Shown in pieces: positions 9,766-21,581 of a DNA stretch of 64,000 bases; within the stretch, counting starts at the first letter, position 1, and each line of letters starts with the position of its first letter. The stretch is from contig CABDWT010000002.1 in assembly GCA_901456055.1 (NCBI GenBank), forward strand, positions 434,001-498,000, in the 5' to 3' direction. The position numbers and the translations under genes were made by a program. The DNA is from Phytobacter ursingii (lineage in GTDB: Bacteria; Pseudomonadota; Gammaproteobacteria; Enterobacterales; Enterobacteriaceae). The notes below the pieces were generated by a model. It saw only the letters and a program-made list of their open reading frames with translations. It was not told where the DNA came from and ran no database searches.

Positions 9766-11151
9766 ATGCGCCAGGATAAACTCACCACGCTGTGTAAACG
9801 CCACCACGCCTGTCTACTTAACTGTGACGAAAAGATGCTGACCATTGCCGTCGTGGGCGCCCCCTCATCAGAGCTGCTGGAAGCATTACGTTTCGCGACA
9901 CAAAAACGGATTGATATCGAATGCTGGACGCAGGAACAGATGGATAGCCATCATCAACAGTCGGCAGAAGTACAACCACTCCTGCCCGTCGAGGATTCAG
10001 GTTCAGCGGTCGAATTGCTTGACCAGACGCTGCAACAGGCCCTTAGCCAGAGGGCATCCGATATCCATTTTGAACCGGCAGAACAGACCTATCGCATCCG
10101 GCTGCGCGTTGACGGCGTACTGCATGCTCTGCCTCTGGTTTCCAGCGCGCTCGCCAACACGCTGACTGCGCGGCTGAAAGTCCTGGGCAATCTGGACATT
10201 GCCGAACGCAGGCTGCCGCAAGACGGGCAGTTTAGCATCGCGCTTAACGGACAGGATGTCTCATTTCGCATAGCCACCTTACCGTGCCGACACGGCGAAA
10301 AAGTAGTACTGAGGTTGTTGCAGCAGGTGAGTCAGGCACTCGACCTCCGACAGCTTGGAATGACCCAACCTCAACTGGCGCAATTTCAGCAGGCATTGAA
10401 CAAACCTCAGGGGCTGCTGCTGGTGACAGGCCCCACAGGCAGTGGAAAAACCGTCACCCTGTACAGTGCGTTGCAGGCTCGCAATAAGCCTGATATCAAC
10501 CTTTGCAGCGTGGAAGATCCGATAGAGATCCCGCTTAACGGCCTGAATCAGACGCAGATTAACCCACGCGCCGGGCTGACCTTCCAGAGCGTGTTACGGG
10601 CCCTTTTGCGCCAGGATCCAGATGTCATTATGGTCGGCGAGATCCGTGATGGCGAAACGGCTGAAATCGCCATCAAGGCCGCGCAAACCGGTCATCTGGT
10701 CCTGTCGACACTGCATACCAACTCGACAGCAGAAACACTGGTGCGTATCCAGCAAATGGGGGTTGCCCGCTGGATGATCTCCTCCGCGCTCTCTTTGGTT
10801 GTTGCACAGCGCCTGGTACGAAAACTGTGCCCCCATTGCCGCAGCCGTGGGCATGAGGATGTTAATCTGCCGACAGCACTCTGGCCGCGCTCATTACCGC
10901 GCTGGGTATCAAAGGGCTGTGAGCGTTGTTATCACGGATTTTATGGACGAGTCGCGCTATTTGAAGTCCTGGAAATAGACGGTGTACTGCGTCAGGCTAT
11001 TGCCAGCGGACTCCCCGCCAGCGACATTGAAAAGCAATCACGCTCGGCAGGTATGACGACACTGTTTCAGAATGGTTGTCTGGCGGTAGAAGAAGGGATT
11101 ACCACTTTCGAAGAGCTGGTTCGTGTATTGGGTATGCCCGATGGCGACTAA
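9766..11151 (+). CDS. hofB: Type IV pilus assembly ATPase HofB (GspE/PilB family)
   Basis: This cytoplasmic hexameric ATPase powers pilus extension. Within 461 residues are the Walker A motif GPTGSGKT (about 222-229), an Asp box (SVEDPIEI), a Walker B region (DPDVIMVGEIRDGETAEIA) and a His box (TGHLVLSTLHTN). A CxxC...CxxC zinc motif (CPHC and CERC) follows near residues 352-388. The N-terminal domain is shorter than in PilB proteins, as is usual for HofB. The final codons overlap the hofC start by 11 nt. Confidence 0.95.
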   Translation: MRQDKLTTLCKRHHACLLNCDEKMLTIAVVGAPSSELLEALRFATQKRIDIECWTQEQMDSHHQQSAEVQPLLPVEDSGSAVELLDQTLQQALSQRASDIHFEPAEQTYRIRLRVDGVLHALPLVSSALANTLTARLKVLGNLDIAERRLPQDGQFSIALNGQDVSFRIATLPCRHGEKVVLRLLQQVSQALDLRQLGMTQPQLAQFQQALNKPQGLLLVTGPTGSGKTVTLYSALQARNKPDINLCSVEDPIEIPLNGLNQTQINPRAGLTFQSVLRALLRQDPDVIMVGEIRDGETAEIAIKAAQTGHLVLSTLHTNSTAETLVRIQQMGVARWMISSALSLVVAQRLVRKLCPHCRSRGHEDVNLPTALWPRSLPRWVSKGCERCYHGFYGRVALFEVLEIDGVLRQAIASGLPASDIEKQSRSAGMTTLFQNGCLAVEEGITTFEELVRVLGMPDGD

Positions 11152-12343
11152 ACAACTCTGGCAATGGTCCGGGCTGGATGACAACGGCGAGCGGCACAAT
11201 GGCGCCTTTTGGGCGGAACAGCGTGGTGATGTCCTCTTCGCGTTGCAACAGCAAAGCCTGCACCCACTCTCTCTACGTCGTCGCCCGGTACGTCAGGCAC
11301 AGTGGCGCGGTGAACACAGTAGCCAGGTCATCCATCAGCTTGCCACACTACTGCAGGCAGGCCTGACGTTGCCGGATGGCTTGCAGTTACTGGCCAAACA
11401 ACAGTCTTCTGTGCAATGGCAAGCGCTGCTACAGACGCTGGCGGAAAATCTGGCCCAGGGTGAGACATTCTCCGGTGCGCTGTCACACTGGCCGGAGGTC
11501 TTCCCGCCACTTTACCTGGCAATGATACGAACGGGTGAGCTGACGGGGAAGCTGGATGAGTGCTGCTTTAAGCTCGCCACACAGCAAAAAACACAGCTTG
11601 CCCTCGTGCGGAAAGTGAAAAAAGCGCTGCGCTATCCGCTTATTGTTCTGATATTGGCATTCATCGTGGTGCTGGCGATGGTCTATTTCGTCCTCCCGGA
11701 ATTCGCCACGATATACCAGACATTTAATACGCCGTTGCCTGCACTCACGCGTGGAGTACTGGCGTGTGCGGATATCCTCCAGCAAGGCAGCCTTCCCTTA
11801 GCCATTATCAGCCTGATGCTGGCCATTCTGCTCAGTCGCTTACAGAAACATTCAGGCTGGCTGCGTTATCAGCAACGTATCCTGCTCACGTGCCCAGTGA
11901 CAGGACAGCTTGTGCTGGGACAGAAACTCAGTCAGATCTTTACCGTGCTATCGCTGACGCAGCAAGCTGGAATCGCCTTCTTACAAGGGCTGGAAAGCGT
12001 CAAAGAAACGCTCACATGCCCATGGTGGCGAGATATCGTTACTGCAATACATCAGGATATTACCCGGGGTTTGTCGATTTCAGCGGCATTCAGCGCCAGA
12101 GGGGTTTTTACGCCGCTATGCATTCAACTGGTTAGCACGGGGGAAGCCTCAGGCGCGCTGGACGCAATGTTACTCAATCTGGCAAAGCATCATAATGAAC
12201 ATACGCAGCAGTTGGCTGACGGTCTGGCGTCCATACTGGAACCCATACTACTGGTGGTGACAGGTCTTATTGTCGGTACACTGATTGTCGCTATGTATCT
12301 GCCGATTTTCCATCTGGGAGATGCAATGAGTGGAATGGGATGA
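11141..12343 (+). CDS. hofC: Type IV pilus inner-membrane platform protein HofC (PilC/GspF family)
   Basis: HofC is the polytopic membrane platform that couples the HofB motor to pilin assembly. The ATG at 11141 gives 400 residues (MATKQLWQWSG), the E. coli length; an earlier in-frame start lies deeper inside hofB. Two homologous GspF domains are visible, with signature stretches VIHQLATLLQAGLTLPDGL and FPPLYLAMIRTGELTGKLDE in the first and LVSTGEASGALDAML in the second. Hydrophobic segments lie near residues 165-190, 215-235 and 375-395. Confidence 0.95.
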   Translation: MATKQLWQWSGLDDNGERHNGAFWAEQRGDVLFALQQQSLHPLSLRRRPVRQAQWRGEHSSQVIHQLATLLQAGLTLPDGLQLLAKQQSSVQWQALLQTLAENLAQGETFSGALSHWPEVFPPLYLAMIRTGELTGKLDECCFKLATQQKTQLALVRKVKKALRYPLIVLILAFIVVLAMVYFVLPEFATIYQTFNTPLPALTRGVLACADILQQGSLPLAIISLMLAILLSRLQKHSGWLRYQQRILLTCPVTGQLVLGQKLSQIFTVLSLTQQAGIAFLQGLESVKETLTCPWWRDIVTAIHQDITRGLSISAAFSARGVFTPLCIQLVSTGEASGALDAMLLNLAKHHNEHTQQLADGLASILEPILLVVTGLIVGTLIVAMYLPIFHLGDAMSGMG

Positions 12344-12344
12344 G

Positions 12345-12368
12345 ACAGGCGCAGCGAACTGCGCCTGT
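12345..12368. terminator. Hairpin between convergent hofC and guaC
   Basis: ACAGGCGCAG (12345-12354), loop CGAA, CTGCGCCTGT (12359-12368) form a perfect 10-bp stem with a stable tetraloop in the 32-bp gap between the two stop codons. There is no U-tract on either side, so it may block or stabilise both 3' ends. Confidence 0.6.
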
Positions 12369-12375
12369 AAGCCGA

Positions 12376-13419
12376 TTAGAGACTATTGAAAACGCGGTTT
12401 TCTTGCTCCTGCACGCGGATAAAGGTGGTGCGTTTGGTCAGTTCTTTCAGGCGAGATGCGCCCACATAAGTACAGGCTGAACGCAAGCCACCGAGGATAT
12501 CGCGCGCGGTATTTTCGACCGGGCCACGTAGTTTCAACTTAACGGTTTTACCTTCTGCCGCACGGTACTGAGCCATCCCACCAACGTGACGGGTCATCGC
12601 CGACTCAGAACTCATACCGTAGAACAGCATGAATTTTTCACCGTTTTCATCAACTACGGTACCACCGCTTTCTTCATGCCCTGCCAACATCCCGCCAAGC
12701 ATGACAAAATCAGCACCACCACCAAAGGCTTTCGCCACGTCGCCGGGTACGGTACAGCCGCCATCGCTAACGATTTGACCGCCCAAACCGTGCGCCGCGT
12801 CGGCACACTCAATAACAGCAGAAAGCTGAGGATAACCCACACCGGTTTTCACACGAGTGGTACATACAGAACCTGGGCCGATGCCCACTTTTACAATATC
12901 CGCGCCGGAGAGGATCAGCTCTTCACACATTTCGCCGGTCACGACGTTGCCTGCGCAAATCGTTTTATTCGGCCAGGCTTCACGTGCTTTCGACACGAAC
13001 TGCACGAAGTGCTCGGAATAACCATTGGCAACATCAATACAGACGAAATTCAGTTGGGAGTGCAGCGCCAGAATCTGTTTAGTCTTTTCAAAGTCGGCAT
13101 CTGAGGTGCCTGTCGATACCATCACATGGCGTAATACATCGTCAGACTCGCGCTGAATAAATGCTTTCCAGTCTTCGACGGAATAATGTTTATGCACCGC
13201 AGTCAAAATATCGAACGAAGCCAGCGCTTTCGCCATAGCAAAGGTACCAACGGTGTCCATATTGGCAGCAATTACCGGTACGCCAGACCAGTTCTGTCCT
13301 GAATGCTTAAAGGTAAACTCGCGTTCCAGCTCAACATCGGAACGGCTTTTGAGGGTAGAGCGTTTAGGGCGGATAAGAACGTCTTTAAAACCTAATTTCA
13401 GATCTTCTTCAATACGCAT
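12376..13419 (-). CDS. guaC: GMP reductase
   Basis: GuaC converts GMP to IMP with NADPH and release of ammonia, feeding guanine back to the adenine branch. Starting at [13 protein letters not shown] gives 347 residues, exactly the E. coli length; the open frame extends 25 codons further without family sequence. The active-site cysteine lies in [17 protein letters not shown] (about residue 186). The phosphate-binding and flap motifs are [20 protein letters not shown] and [10 protein letters not shown]. It converges on hofC and is divergent from coaE. Confidence 0.97.
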   Translation of the reverse strand: MRIEEDLKLGFKDVLIRPKRSTLKSRSDVELEREFTFKHSGQNWSGVPVIAANMDTVGTFAMAKALASFDILTAVHKHYSVEDWKAFIQRESDDVLRHVMVSTGTSDADFEKTKQILALHSQLNFVCIDVANGYSEHFVQFVSKAREAWPNKTICAGNVVTGEMCEELILSGADIVKVGIGPGSVCTTRVKTGVGYPQLSAVIECADAAHGLGGQIVSDGGCTVPGDVAKAFGGGADFVMLGGMLAGHEESGGTVVDENGEKFMLFYGMSSESAMTRHVGGMAQYRAAEGKTVKLKLRGPVENTARDILGGLRSACTYVGASRLKELTKRTTFIRVQEQENRVFNSL

Positions 13420-13747
13420 GTGCGGATTCCTGGGGTTAATGGCGAACAACGCAGACTTGCAAACACACAACTCCAGTGACGCTATCATACGCACTAATCA
13501 GGACTCCGCAAGACTGCGAAATTCTCTTTTTTTACGCTACAATCCTATAAATTTACCTGGTGAAAGGGCAAGATTAACCGCATTTGCGTAAGTCCATCTT
13601 GCATAAATTATAACCTACTGATTCAGATGAAAAATGCATAGTTATTTTTCCGCGTTTCGCTTACTGACGACCTGAGTTAAGCAAACTGGCAAAATTGAAA
13701 ATATGTGGGTTATGATTTTTTCACCGACTTTTTTGAGATCAGACTCT

Positions 13748-14368
13748 ATGGGGTATACGGTCGCGTTAACCGGCGGTATTGGTAGCGGCAAAAGCACGGT
13801 CGCGGATGCCTTCGCCCGTTTTGGTGTGGATATTGTCGATGCAGATGTTATTGCCCGTCAGGTTGTTGAGCCGGGCTCTGTTGCATTACAGGCCATCGCA
13901 GAACATTTTGGTTCAGACATCCTCATACCAGAGGGCTCACTGAACCGTCGCGTATTACGCGAAAGGATTTTTGCTTCCCCGGCTGAGAAAACCTGGCTCA
14001 ATGGTTTGCTGCACCCGTTAATCCATCAGCAAACCCAGCGACAAATTGCCGGAGCTACCTCCCCCTATGTATTGTGGGTTGTTCCTTTGTTGGTTGAAAA
14101 CCACTTACAGAGCAAAGCCGACCGGGTATTGGTTATCGACGTCTCTCCGGAGACGCAAATTTTGCGAACGATGCAGCGTGACGGCGTAAGCCGTGAAAAT
14201 GCTGAGCATATTCTGGCGGCGCAAGCGACACGTGAAGCACGCCTTGCCGTTGCGGATGATATTATTGACAATAATGGCGCACCAGATGCAATTGCATCGG
14301 ATGTTGCCCGCCTGCATGCGGCTTATCTGAGTTATGCATCGCAGGCAGTTTCACAGGAAAACCTTTAA
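13748..14368 (+). CDS. coaE: Dephospho-CoA kinase
   Basis: CoaE phosphorylates the 3' hydroxyl of dephospho-CoA in the last step of CoA synthesis. The ATG at 13748 gives 206 residues ([20 protein letters not shown]), the E. coli size; a start 15 codons earlier is possible but not supported by the family. The P-loop GGIGSGKS is near residues 9-16. The motif [13 protein letters not shown] and the lid region [16 protein letters not shown] are present. The stop shares one base with the zapD ATG. Confidence 0.96.
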   Translation: MGYTVALTGGIGSGKSTVADAFARFGVDIVDADVIARQVVEPGSVALQAIAEHFGSDILIPEGSLNRRVLRERIFASPAEKTWLNGLLHPLIHQQTQRQIAGATSPYVLWVVPLLVENHLQSKADRVLVIDVSPETQILRTMQRDGVSRENAEHILAAQATREARLAVADDIIDNNGAPDAIASDVARLHAAYLSYASQAVSQENL

Positions 14369-15111
14369 TGCAGACCCACGTCCTATTTGAACACCCGCTC
14401 AACGAAAAGATGCGCACCTGGCTGCGTATCGAATTTCTGCTCCAGCAACTGACCGCTCGCCTTCCTCTTGCCGATCATGCGGACGCGCTGCATTTCTTCC
14501 GTAATATCGGTGAGCTACTGGATATTTTCGAGCGTGGTGACACGCGTACCGAATTGCTTAAAGAACTGGAACGCCAGCAACGTAAATTGAAAGCCTGGGC
14601 CGAAGTGCCTGGCGTTGATCAGGGACGTATCGATGCCATTCGCCAGCAGTTAAAAGAGACCAGCACTATGCTGATGGCGGCCCCCCGCATTGGGCAACTT
14701 TTACGTGAAGACCGGTTAATCGGCCTGGTACGCCAGCGCCTGAGTATACCGGGCGGCTGTTGCAGCTTTGATTTGCCCACCCTGCATGTCTGGCTCCACC
14801 TGCCGCAAGCTCAGCGTGACGAGCAGGTGAATATCTGGCTGGCCAGCCTGACGCCGCTCAATCACACGTTATCACTGATTCTGGATTTGATCCGCAACTC
14901 AGCCCCGTTCCGTAAGCAAACCAGCCTGAACGGTTTTTACCAGGATAATGGTGAAGATGCCGATCTGCTTCGTCTGCATCTGGATTTAGGCAGCCAGTTA
15001 TTCCCGCAGATTTCGGGACATAAAAGTCGTTTCGCCATTCGTTTTCTGCCGCTCGACAGCGAAAATGGCATCGTCCCGGAACGGTTGGATTTCGAACTGG
15101 CTTGTTGTTAA
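14368..15111 (+). CDS. zapD: Cell division protein ZapD (YacF)
   Basis: ZapD binds the FtsZ C-terminus and bundles FtsZ filaments at the division site. The 247 residues match the family length. The start [20 protein letters not shown] and the later FLPLDSENG are typical. It is coupled to coaE by a TAATG overlap and followed after 9 nt by yacG. Confidence 0.95.
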   Translation: MQTHVLFEHPLNEKMRTWLRIEFLLQQLTARLPLADHADALHFFRNIGELLDIFERGDTRTELLKELERQQRKLKAWAEVPGVDQGRIDAIRQQLKETSTMLMAAPRIGQLLREDRLIGLVRQRLSIPGGCCSFDLPTLHVWLHLPQAQRDEQVNIWLASLTPLNHTLSLILDLIRNSAPFRKQTSLNGFYQDNGEDADLLRLHLDLGSQLFPQISGHKSRFAIRFLPLDSENGIVPERLDFELACC

Positions 15112-15120
15112 GGAGAAATG

Positions 15121-15315
15121 ATGTCAGACGCAACGCGTGTTAATTGCCCAACCTGCGGCAAAAGCGTGGTATGGAGCGAAACCAGCCCATTCCGTCCATT
15201 CTGTTCAAAACGCTGCCAGTTAATAGACCTGGGGGAATGGGCTGCGGAAGAAAAACGCATCCCGAGTGCGGGCGACCTTTCCGACAGCGACGACTGGAGC
15301 GAAGAGCAGCAGTAA
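15121..15315 (+). CDS. yacG: DNA gyrase inhibitor YacG, zinc protein
   Basis: YacG is a small zinc-binding protein reported to inhibit DNA gyrase by binding GyrB. The sequence has two zinc pairs, CPTCGK and FCSKRCQ, and an acidic disordered tail ([11 protein letters not shown]). AGGAG at 15111-15115 is only 2 nt from a first ATG at 15118 but 5 nt from the ATG at 15121. I therefore chose the second start, giving 64 residues. It is the last gene of coaE-zapD-yacG. Confidence 0.94.
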   Translation: MSDATRVNCPTCGKSVVWSETSPFRPFCSKRCQLIDLGEWAAEEKRIPSAGDLSDSDDWSEEQQ

Positions 15316-15322
15316 ATAGTTC

Positions 15323-15344
15323 GGTGGCGGGGAGCCCCGCCACC
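15323..15344. terminator. Hairpin between convergent yacG and mutT
   Basis: GGTGGCGGGG (15323-15332) and CCCCGCCACC (15335-15344) form a near-perfect GC-rich hairpin in the 36-bp gap between the two stop codons. No U-tract is seen, so termination in either direction is inferred from placement. Confidence 0.65.
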
Positions 15345-15351
15345 TGCACGA

Positions 15352-15741
15352 TCAGGCGCTTGCCAGTTTTGAGATGACGGGTTCATTGGCTGGCGGGAAC
15401 TCCTCCGCCAGCAGTTGAGTCTGGTGAACCCAACGTCCAGGCTGCCCCTCTTTTCCCCACGGCTCACCTTCCCACTGTTCAATAAGATAAAACCAGAGCG
15501 TAATGTGGCGGTCCGGGAAGTGATATTCCAGCTTATCGAACAGAGTTGCCGCACCAGCGTTGATCCCCACTTCTTCGTGCAACTCACGGACAACCGCTTG
15601 TTCAGGCGTTTCGCCTTCTTCGATCTTGCCGCCAGGAAACTCCCATTTATTAGCCATATGCGCATCGGCTGCGCGCTGGGTAATAAAGATTTCACCCTGT
15701 GAATTGCGAATAATGCCAACGGCGATTTGCAGTATTTTCAT
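15352..15741 (-). CDS. mutT: 8-oxo-dGTP diphosphatase MutT
   Basis: MutT hydrolyses 8-oxo-dGTP to the monophosphate, preventing A-to-C transversions. The 129 residues carry a complete Nudix box, starting GGKIEEGETPEQAVVREL and continuing HEEVGI (about residues 37-60), with all metal-binding glutamates. The N-terminus MKILQIAVGIIRNSQGEIF is canonical. It lies downstream of secA on the same strand, separated by a strong terminator. Confidence 0.97.
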   Translation of the reverse strand: MKILQIAVGIIRNSQGEIFITQRAADAHMANKWEFPGGKIEEGETPEQAVVRELHEEVGINAGAATLFDKLEYHFPDRHITLWFYLIEQWEGEPWGKEGQPGRWVHQTQLLAEEFPPANEPVISKLASA

Positions 15742-15758
15742 TGTCGTTACTCCATAAA

Positions 15759-15782
15759 AAAGGCGCAGATATCTGCGCCTTT
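15759..15782 (-). terminator. Intrinsic terminator after secA
   Basis: This is a perfect 24-bp palindrome with arms AAAGGCGCAGAT and ATCTGCGCCTTT. Read on the minus strand it is followed by TTTTTT and lies 17 bp past the secA stop, upstream of mutT. The plus strand also has a short T-rich flank, so it may work in both directions. Confidence 0.85.
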
Positions 15783-15799
15783 CTTTATTTATTCGTACC

Positions 15800-18505
15800 T
15801 TAGCTCAGACGACCGTGGCACTGTTTGTATTTTTTACCTGACCCGCATGGGCAAGGGTCGTTACGACCAACTTTGCGATCGCCGGTCTGCGCAGCCAGCG
15901 CTGCCGCCGCCTCAGACTCATCATCACGGTGGCTAAGTTGCTGCATTTGTGCCAGACGCTCTGCTTCTTCGCGGCGTTGTTGCTCCATTGCTTCAACTTC
16001 TTCCGGCATGCGCACCTGAACTTTACTCAGGGTGCTGATCACTTCATATTTCAGCGACTCCAGCATCGCGGCGAACATTGAGAAAGATTCACGCTTGTAC
16101 TCTTGCTTCGGATCTTTTTGCGCATAGCCACGTAAATGGATCCCCTGACGCAGGTAATCCATCGCCGCCAGGTGCTCTTTCCACAGTGAGTCCAGCGTTT
16201 GCAGCATGACGCCTTTTTCGAAGTGGCGCATCATCTCGGCGCCAACAACCTCTTCTTTGCGACCATAGACTTCGACTGCCTGAGCCAGGATACGCTCACG
16301 CAGGGTCTCTTCATGCAATTCCGGTTCTTTATCCAGCCATTCAGCAATCGGCAGATCGAGGTCGAAATCATTTTTCAGGCGTTCCTGCAAGCCAGGAATA
16401 TCCCACATTTCTTCCAGCGACTGCGGTGGAATATGGGCGTCAATGGTCGCCTTGAACACATCCTCACGAATACTGTTAATGGTCTCGCTCACATCAGACA
16501 CATCCAACAGTTCATTACGCTGGGTGTAGATTGCACGACGCTGATCGTTCGCTACGTCATCATATTCCAGCAGTTGTTTACGAATATCGAAGTTACGGCT
16601 TTCCACTTTACGTTGGGCGTTGGCAATCGCCTTGGTCACCCACGGGTGTTCAATCGCTTCGCCCGGTTTCATGCCCAGTTTACGCATCATGCTTGATACG
16701 CGATCTGAGGCAAAAATACGCATCAGCGCATCTTCCATAGACAGATAGAAGCGGGATGAGCCCGGGTCACCCTGACGACCAGAACGGCCACGCAGCTGGT
16801 TATCGATACGGCGTGATTCGTGACGTTCGGTACCGATGATATGCAGACCACCCGCAGCCAGTACGGCGTCGTGACGAACCTGCCAGTCGGCTTTGATCTG
16901 CGCGATCTGTTCCGGCGTCGGGTCGGTCAGCGCTGCGACTTCTGCCTGCCAGCTCCCCCCCAACACAATGTCGGTACCACGGCCAGCCATGTTAGTTGCG
17001 ATCGTTACCGCCGCGGTATAACCCGCCTGAGCAACAATATCTGCTTCTTTGGCGTGGAACTTCGCGTTCAGTACGTTGTGTTTGATGCCCGCTTTCGTCA
17101 GCTCATTTGAAACCACTTCGGATTTCTCAATGGAGATCGTACCCACCAGCACCGGCTGGCCCGCGGCAGTACGCTCACGAATATCTTCAATAATCGCCTG
17201 AATTTTTTCCGCTTCGGTCATGTAGACCAGATCCGGCATATCTTTACGGATCATCGGGCGGTTGGTCGGCACCACCACGGTATCGAGTTTGTAAATAGAA
17301 CTGAACTCGAATGCTTCGGTATCAGCCGTACCGGTCATCCCCGCCAGTTTCTCATACAGACGGAAGTAGTTCTGGAAGGTAATCGAAGCCAGAGTCTGGT
17401 TTTCGTTCTGAATATCCACACCTTCTTTGGCTTCCACAGCCTGGTGCAGACCATCAGACCAGCGACGGCCCTGCATGGTACGGCCAGTGTGCTCATCAAC
17501 GATGATAACTTCGCCGTCTTTAACAATGTAATCCACATCACGGGTGAACAACGCGTGCGCGCGCAGCGCTGCGGTAACATGGTGCATCAACATAATGTTA
17601 CCCGGAGAGTACAGGGACTCACCTTCGTCCATGATGCCTTCGTTAACCAACAATTCTTCAATCAGCACCAGGCCACGTTCGGTCAGGTTCACCTGGCGCG
17701 CCTTCTCATCAACAGAGAAGTGCCCTTCACCCTGGAAGGTATCGGAATCTTCCTTCTCCTGACGGATCAGGTGCGGGATGATTTTGTTCACTTTTTTGTA
17801 CATTTCCGAGCTGTCTTCAGCCGGGCCGGAAATGATCAACGGTGTACGCGCTTCATCGATGAGGATGGAGTCCACCTCATCCACCAGAGCATAGTGCAGT
17901 TTGCGCTGCACGCGTTCTTCAGGGCTGAACGCCATGTTATCGCGCAGGTAGTCAAAGCCGTATTCGTTGTTAGTACCGTAGGTGATATCTGCAGCGTAGG
18001 CTTCACGCTTCGCTACAGACGGCATACCCGGCAGGTTGATCCCGACGGTCATACCCAGGAATTCGAATAAGGGACGGTTGTTTTCGGCGTCACGTTGCGC
18101 CAGATAGTCGTTCACGGTAACCACGTGAACACCTTTGCCGCTCAGGGCGTTCACATACGCAGGCAGTGTCGCGGTCAGCGTTTTACCTTCACCGGTACGC
18201 ATCTCTGCGATGCAGCGTTCATTCAATACCATGCCGCCGAGTAACTGAACGTCGAAGTGACGCATACCGAAGACACGTTTACTGGCTTCGCGCACGACGG
18301 CAAACGCTTCCGGGATCAAGCTTTCAACCGTTTCGCCTTTTTCCAGACGGCCACGAAATTCCGCTGTTTTTGCTTTCAGTTCGTCGTCTGACAGCTTTTC
18401 CATTTCCGGCTCCATCGCATTGATGATGCCGACTGCTTTGCGCATACGACGCAGTGTACGATCGTTACGACTACCGAATACTTTTGTTAATAATTTGATA
18501 AGCAT
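15800..18505 (-). CDS. secA: Preprotein translocase ATPase SecA
   Basis: SecA is the motor ATPase that pushes unfolded preproteins through SecYEG. The 901 residues equal the E. coli size. Visible parts are Walker A MRTGEGKT (about 102-109), the DEAD-like [16 protein letters not shown] and the second nucleotide-binding domain motif [13 protein letters not shown]. The arginine-finger region [13 protein letters not shown] and the C-terminal zinc/SecB-binding tail [13 protein letters not shown] follow. It lies 58 bp downstream of the stall peptide gene secM, whose arrest controls secA translation. Confidence 0.98.
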   Translation of the reverse strand: MLIKLLTKVFGSRNDRTLRRMRKAVGIINAMEPEMEKLSDDELKAKTAEFRGRLEKGETVESLIPEAFAVVREASKRVFGMRHFDVQLLGGMVLNERCIAEMRTGEGKTLTATLPAYVNALSGKGVHVVTVNDYLAQRDAENNRPLFEFLGMTVGINLPGMPSVAKREAYAADITYGTNNEYGFDYLRDNMAFSPEERVQRKLHYALVDEVDSILIDEARTPLIISGPAEDSSEMYKKVNKIIPHLIRQEKEDSDTFQGEGHFSVDEKARQVNLTERGLVLIEELLVNEGIMDEGESLYSPGNIMLMHHVTAALRAHALFTRDVDYIVKDGEVIIVDEHTGRTMQGRRWSDGLHQAVEAKEGVDIQNENQTLASITFQNYFRLYEKLAGMTGTADTEAFEFSSIYKLDTVVVPTNRPMIRKDMPDLVYMTEAEKIQAIIEDIRERTAAGQPVLVGTISIEKSEVVSNELTKAGIKHNVLNAKFHAKEADIVAQAGYTAAVTIATNMAGRGTDIVLGGSWQAEVAALTDPTPEQIAQIKADWQVRHDAVLAAGGLHIIGTERHESRRIDNQLRGRSGRQGDPGSSRFYLSMEDALMRIFASDRVSSMMRKLGMKPGEAIEHPWVTKAIANAQRKVESRNFDIRKQLLEYDDVANDQRRAIYTQRNELLDVSDVSETINSIREDVFKATIDAHIPPQSLEEMWDIPGLQERLKNDFDLDLPIAEWLDKEPELHEETLRERILAQAVEVYGRKEEVVGAEMMRHFEKGVMLQTLDSLWKEHLAAMDYLRQGIHLRGYAQKDPKQEYKRESFSMFAAMLESLKYEVISTLSKVQVRMPEEVEAMEQQRREEAERLAQMQQLSHRDDESEAAAALAAQTGDRKVGRNDPCPCGSGKKYKQCHGRLS

Positions 18506-18563
18506 AATAAAATCTCAAACGCCCCGCTCTGCGGAGTCACAAATGTAGTTGAAGGATAATTTT

Positions 18564-19064
18564 TCAGCTAAGGCGTTGAGGTCCCGCGCGGATGCCCTGA
18601 ACCTGGCTAATCCAGGCCCGGACGCTAAATGCGCAATGGGTGGGGAAATCGGTACCACATGTCTGGCTATCAATTGCCGGCGGTCTCTGCTCCTGGGTTA
18701 GCAGCGCGCTGAGCCTATCCAGGAGAGCGAGGTGGTGAGCCTGCAAAGGCAGTGGTTCTTCCACGACGGGTAACGCCTGCGGCGCCATCGCGAAAGAGAG
18801 GTGGCGAATAACGGTACGGATGGCATGCTGATGCCAGTAATCAACAGTGAAGCTCGGACGGCGCGTCCCTTCAAGCAGCGCAAGATTAGTGAAGTTAACG
18901 CTACCAGCGCCTTCATGATTACGTGTCGTCGCTTTAGCCGGTTCAGTGTGGTTGCTGTTGCTGAGCGCAGGCATGCCGAAGCTTGCCGCGACCATCCCCA
19001 ATAAGAGATGCGGCCAGAAATAACGTCTGCCAAGTTGTCGCCAGCGCGTCAGAATTCCGCTCAC
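18564..19064 (-). CDS. secM: Secretion monitor stall peptide SecM
   Basis: SecM is exported to the periplasm and regulates secA: when export slows, the ribosome stalls near the end of secM and the mRNA opens to expose the secA ribosome site. The C-terminus keeps the arrest motif [17 protein letters not shown] (FxxxxWIxxxxGIRAGP), with the critical proline at residue 162 followed by QRLS. The start is GTG (complement of CAC at 19062-19064), as in E. coli. A long N-terminal signal region ([19 protein letters not shown]) follows. At 166 residues it is slightly shorter than the 170 of E. coli. Confidence 0.95.
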   Translation of the reverse strand: MSGILTRWRQLGRRYFWPHLLLGMVAASFGMPALSNSNHTEPAKATTRNHEGAGSVNFTNLALLEGTRRPSFTVDYWHQHAIRTVIRHLSFAMAPQALPVVEEPLPLQAHHLALLDRLSALLTQEQRPPAIDSQTCGTDFPTHCAFSVRAWISQVQGIRAGPQRLS

Positions 19065-19269
19065 TCAGTTCACCAAAAAAATCACTGTTGTCCGCTTTTT
19101 ACTTCGGTACGCATTATTTTGCGCAAAGATATTACCATTAATGCAGCGGGAGGACAGCGATTATAAGGCGCTCCGGGGGATAAAAACGGCCAGGAAAGCA
19201 GCGATCGCGCTCATTGAGTGGTAAAAACAATCTTCATCAACCAAAGCGAGGCAAAAGTATAGATTTTAA

Positions 19270-19324
19270 AATAAAAAACGACTGGCACTCCTGGCAGGAG
19301 AGAGTGTGCCAGGTGGACCAGTCG
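19270..19324 (-). terminator. Intrinsic terminator after lpxC
   Basis: On the minus strand CGACTGG pairs with CCAGTCG, with an inner CTGGCA/TGCCAG stem, followed at once by TTTTTTAT. It starts about 27 bp beyond the lpxC stop. It isolates the dcw-lpxC transcripts from secM-secA, which must have a promoter in the remaining ~200 bp. Confidence 0.85.
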
Positions 19325-19351
19325 AATTTAGGGCTTACTTATTGTCTGGTG

Positions 19352-20308
<957 letters not shown>

Positions 20309-20369
20309 CTACACAATCGGTGGGGCAGTTTAGCACAAAGAGCGAAGATGCCCAACTTCCAGCATATTC

Positions 20370-21521
20370 TTAATCAGCTTGCTTACGCAAAAACGCTGGA
20401 ATATCCAGGTAATCCGGTTCTTTAGTCGTCTGCGGCGTATTGTCGTTGACCACTTTAGACTGAGGTTTCTGCTCCTGCTGCATCGTCGACATGCCGTGCT
20501 GCTGGTAACGGTCCATCACCGGTTGCTGCTGCTGTTTGTTAGTCACCAGGGTAATTTCCGGACGTTTGTCCATACCAATACCGGTTGCTACAACAGTGAC
20601 ACGCAGCTCATCATTCATATCCGGATCCAGCGATGTACCAATAACAACAGTAGCATTGTCCGATGCGAATGCACGAATGGTGTTACCCACGGTTTCGAAC
20701 TCATCCAGACGCAGGTCGAAGCCCGCAGTGATGTTAACCAGCACGCCGCGCGCGCCAGACAGATCGATATCTTCCAACAGAGGAGAGGAAATCGCCATTT
20801 CCGCCGCTTCTTCTGCGCGGTCTTCGCCTCTTGCAACACCGGATCCCATCATGGCGTAGCCCATTTCGGACATCACGGTACGCACGTCAGCAAAGTCAAC
20901 GTTCATCAGACCCGGACGGGTAATCAGTTCGGCGATCCCCTGCACAGCGCCTTTCAGTACGTCGTTAGCCGCACCGAATGCATCCAGCAGAGAGATACCA
21001 CGACCGAGAACTTTCAGCAATTTATCGTTCGGGATAGTGATCAGCGAGTCCACATGTTTGGACAGCTCGGCGATACCCTGTTCAGCGAATGCCATTCGCT
21101 TCTTGCCTTCAAAGTTGAAAGGCTTGGTCACGACGGCAACCGTCAGGATACCCAAATCTTTAGCCACTTCCGCAACGACCGGTGCCGCACCCGTGCCGGT
21201 GCCGCCGCCCATACCCGCTGCGATAAAGACCATGTCAGCACCATCAAGCGCAGCGCGCAGTGCTTCACGATCTTCCTCAGCCGCATTACGACCTACTTCC
21301 GGGTTAGCCCCAGCGCCCAGACCTTTGGTGATACCACCACCGATCTGAATGGTCTGACCCACCGCAGTCTTACGCAACGCTTGCGCGTCGGTATTCACTG
21401 CGAAGAATTCAACACCCTCAATGCGCTCGCGCACCATGTGTTCAACGGCATTACCGCCGCCGCCACCGACGCCGATGACTTTAATCACCGCGTCGTTGGT
21501 CAGTTCCATAGGTTCAAACAT
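20370..21521 (-). CDS. ftsZ: Cell division GTPase FtsZ
   Basis: FtsZ is the tubulin-like GTPase that forms the division ring. The 383 residues include the tubulin signature [10 protein letters not shown] (about 104-113), the T7 loop region [15 protein letters not shown] and a Gln-rich linker. The C-terminal peptide [14 protein letters not shown] binds FtsA, ZipA, MinC and ZapD. It starts 60 bp after ftsA. Confidence 0.99.
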   Translation of the reverse strand: MFEPMELTNDAVIKVIGVGGGGGNAVEHMVRERIEGVEFFAVNTDAQALRKTAVGQTIQIGGGITKGLGAGANPEVGRNAAEEDREALRAALDGADMVFIAAGMGGGTGTGAAPVVAEVAKDLGILTVAVVTKPFNFEGKKRMAFAEQGIAELSKHVDSLITIPNDKLLKVLGRGISLLDAFGAANDVLKGAVQGIAELITRPGLMNVDFADVRTVMSEMGYAMMGSGVARGEDRAEEAAEMAISSPLLEDIDLSGARGVLVNITAGFDLRLDEFETVGNTIRAFASDNATVVIGTSLDPDMNDELRVTVVATGIGMDKRPEITLVTNKQQQQPVMDRYQQHGMSTMQQEQKPQSKVVNDNTPQTTKEPDYLDIPAFLRKQAD

Positions 21522-21581
21522 AATTTCTCTCCGTTTTGTGCCTGTCGCCTGAGACCGCTAATGTTTTCCGGTCTCCGAAAA

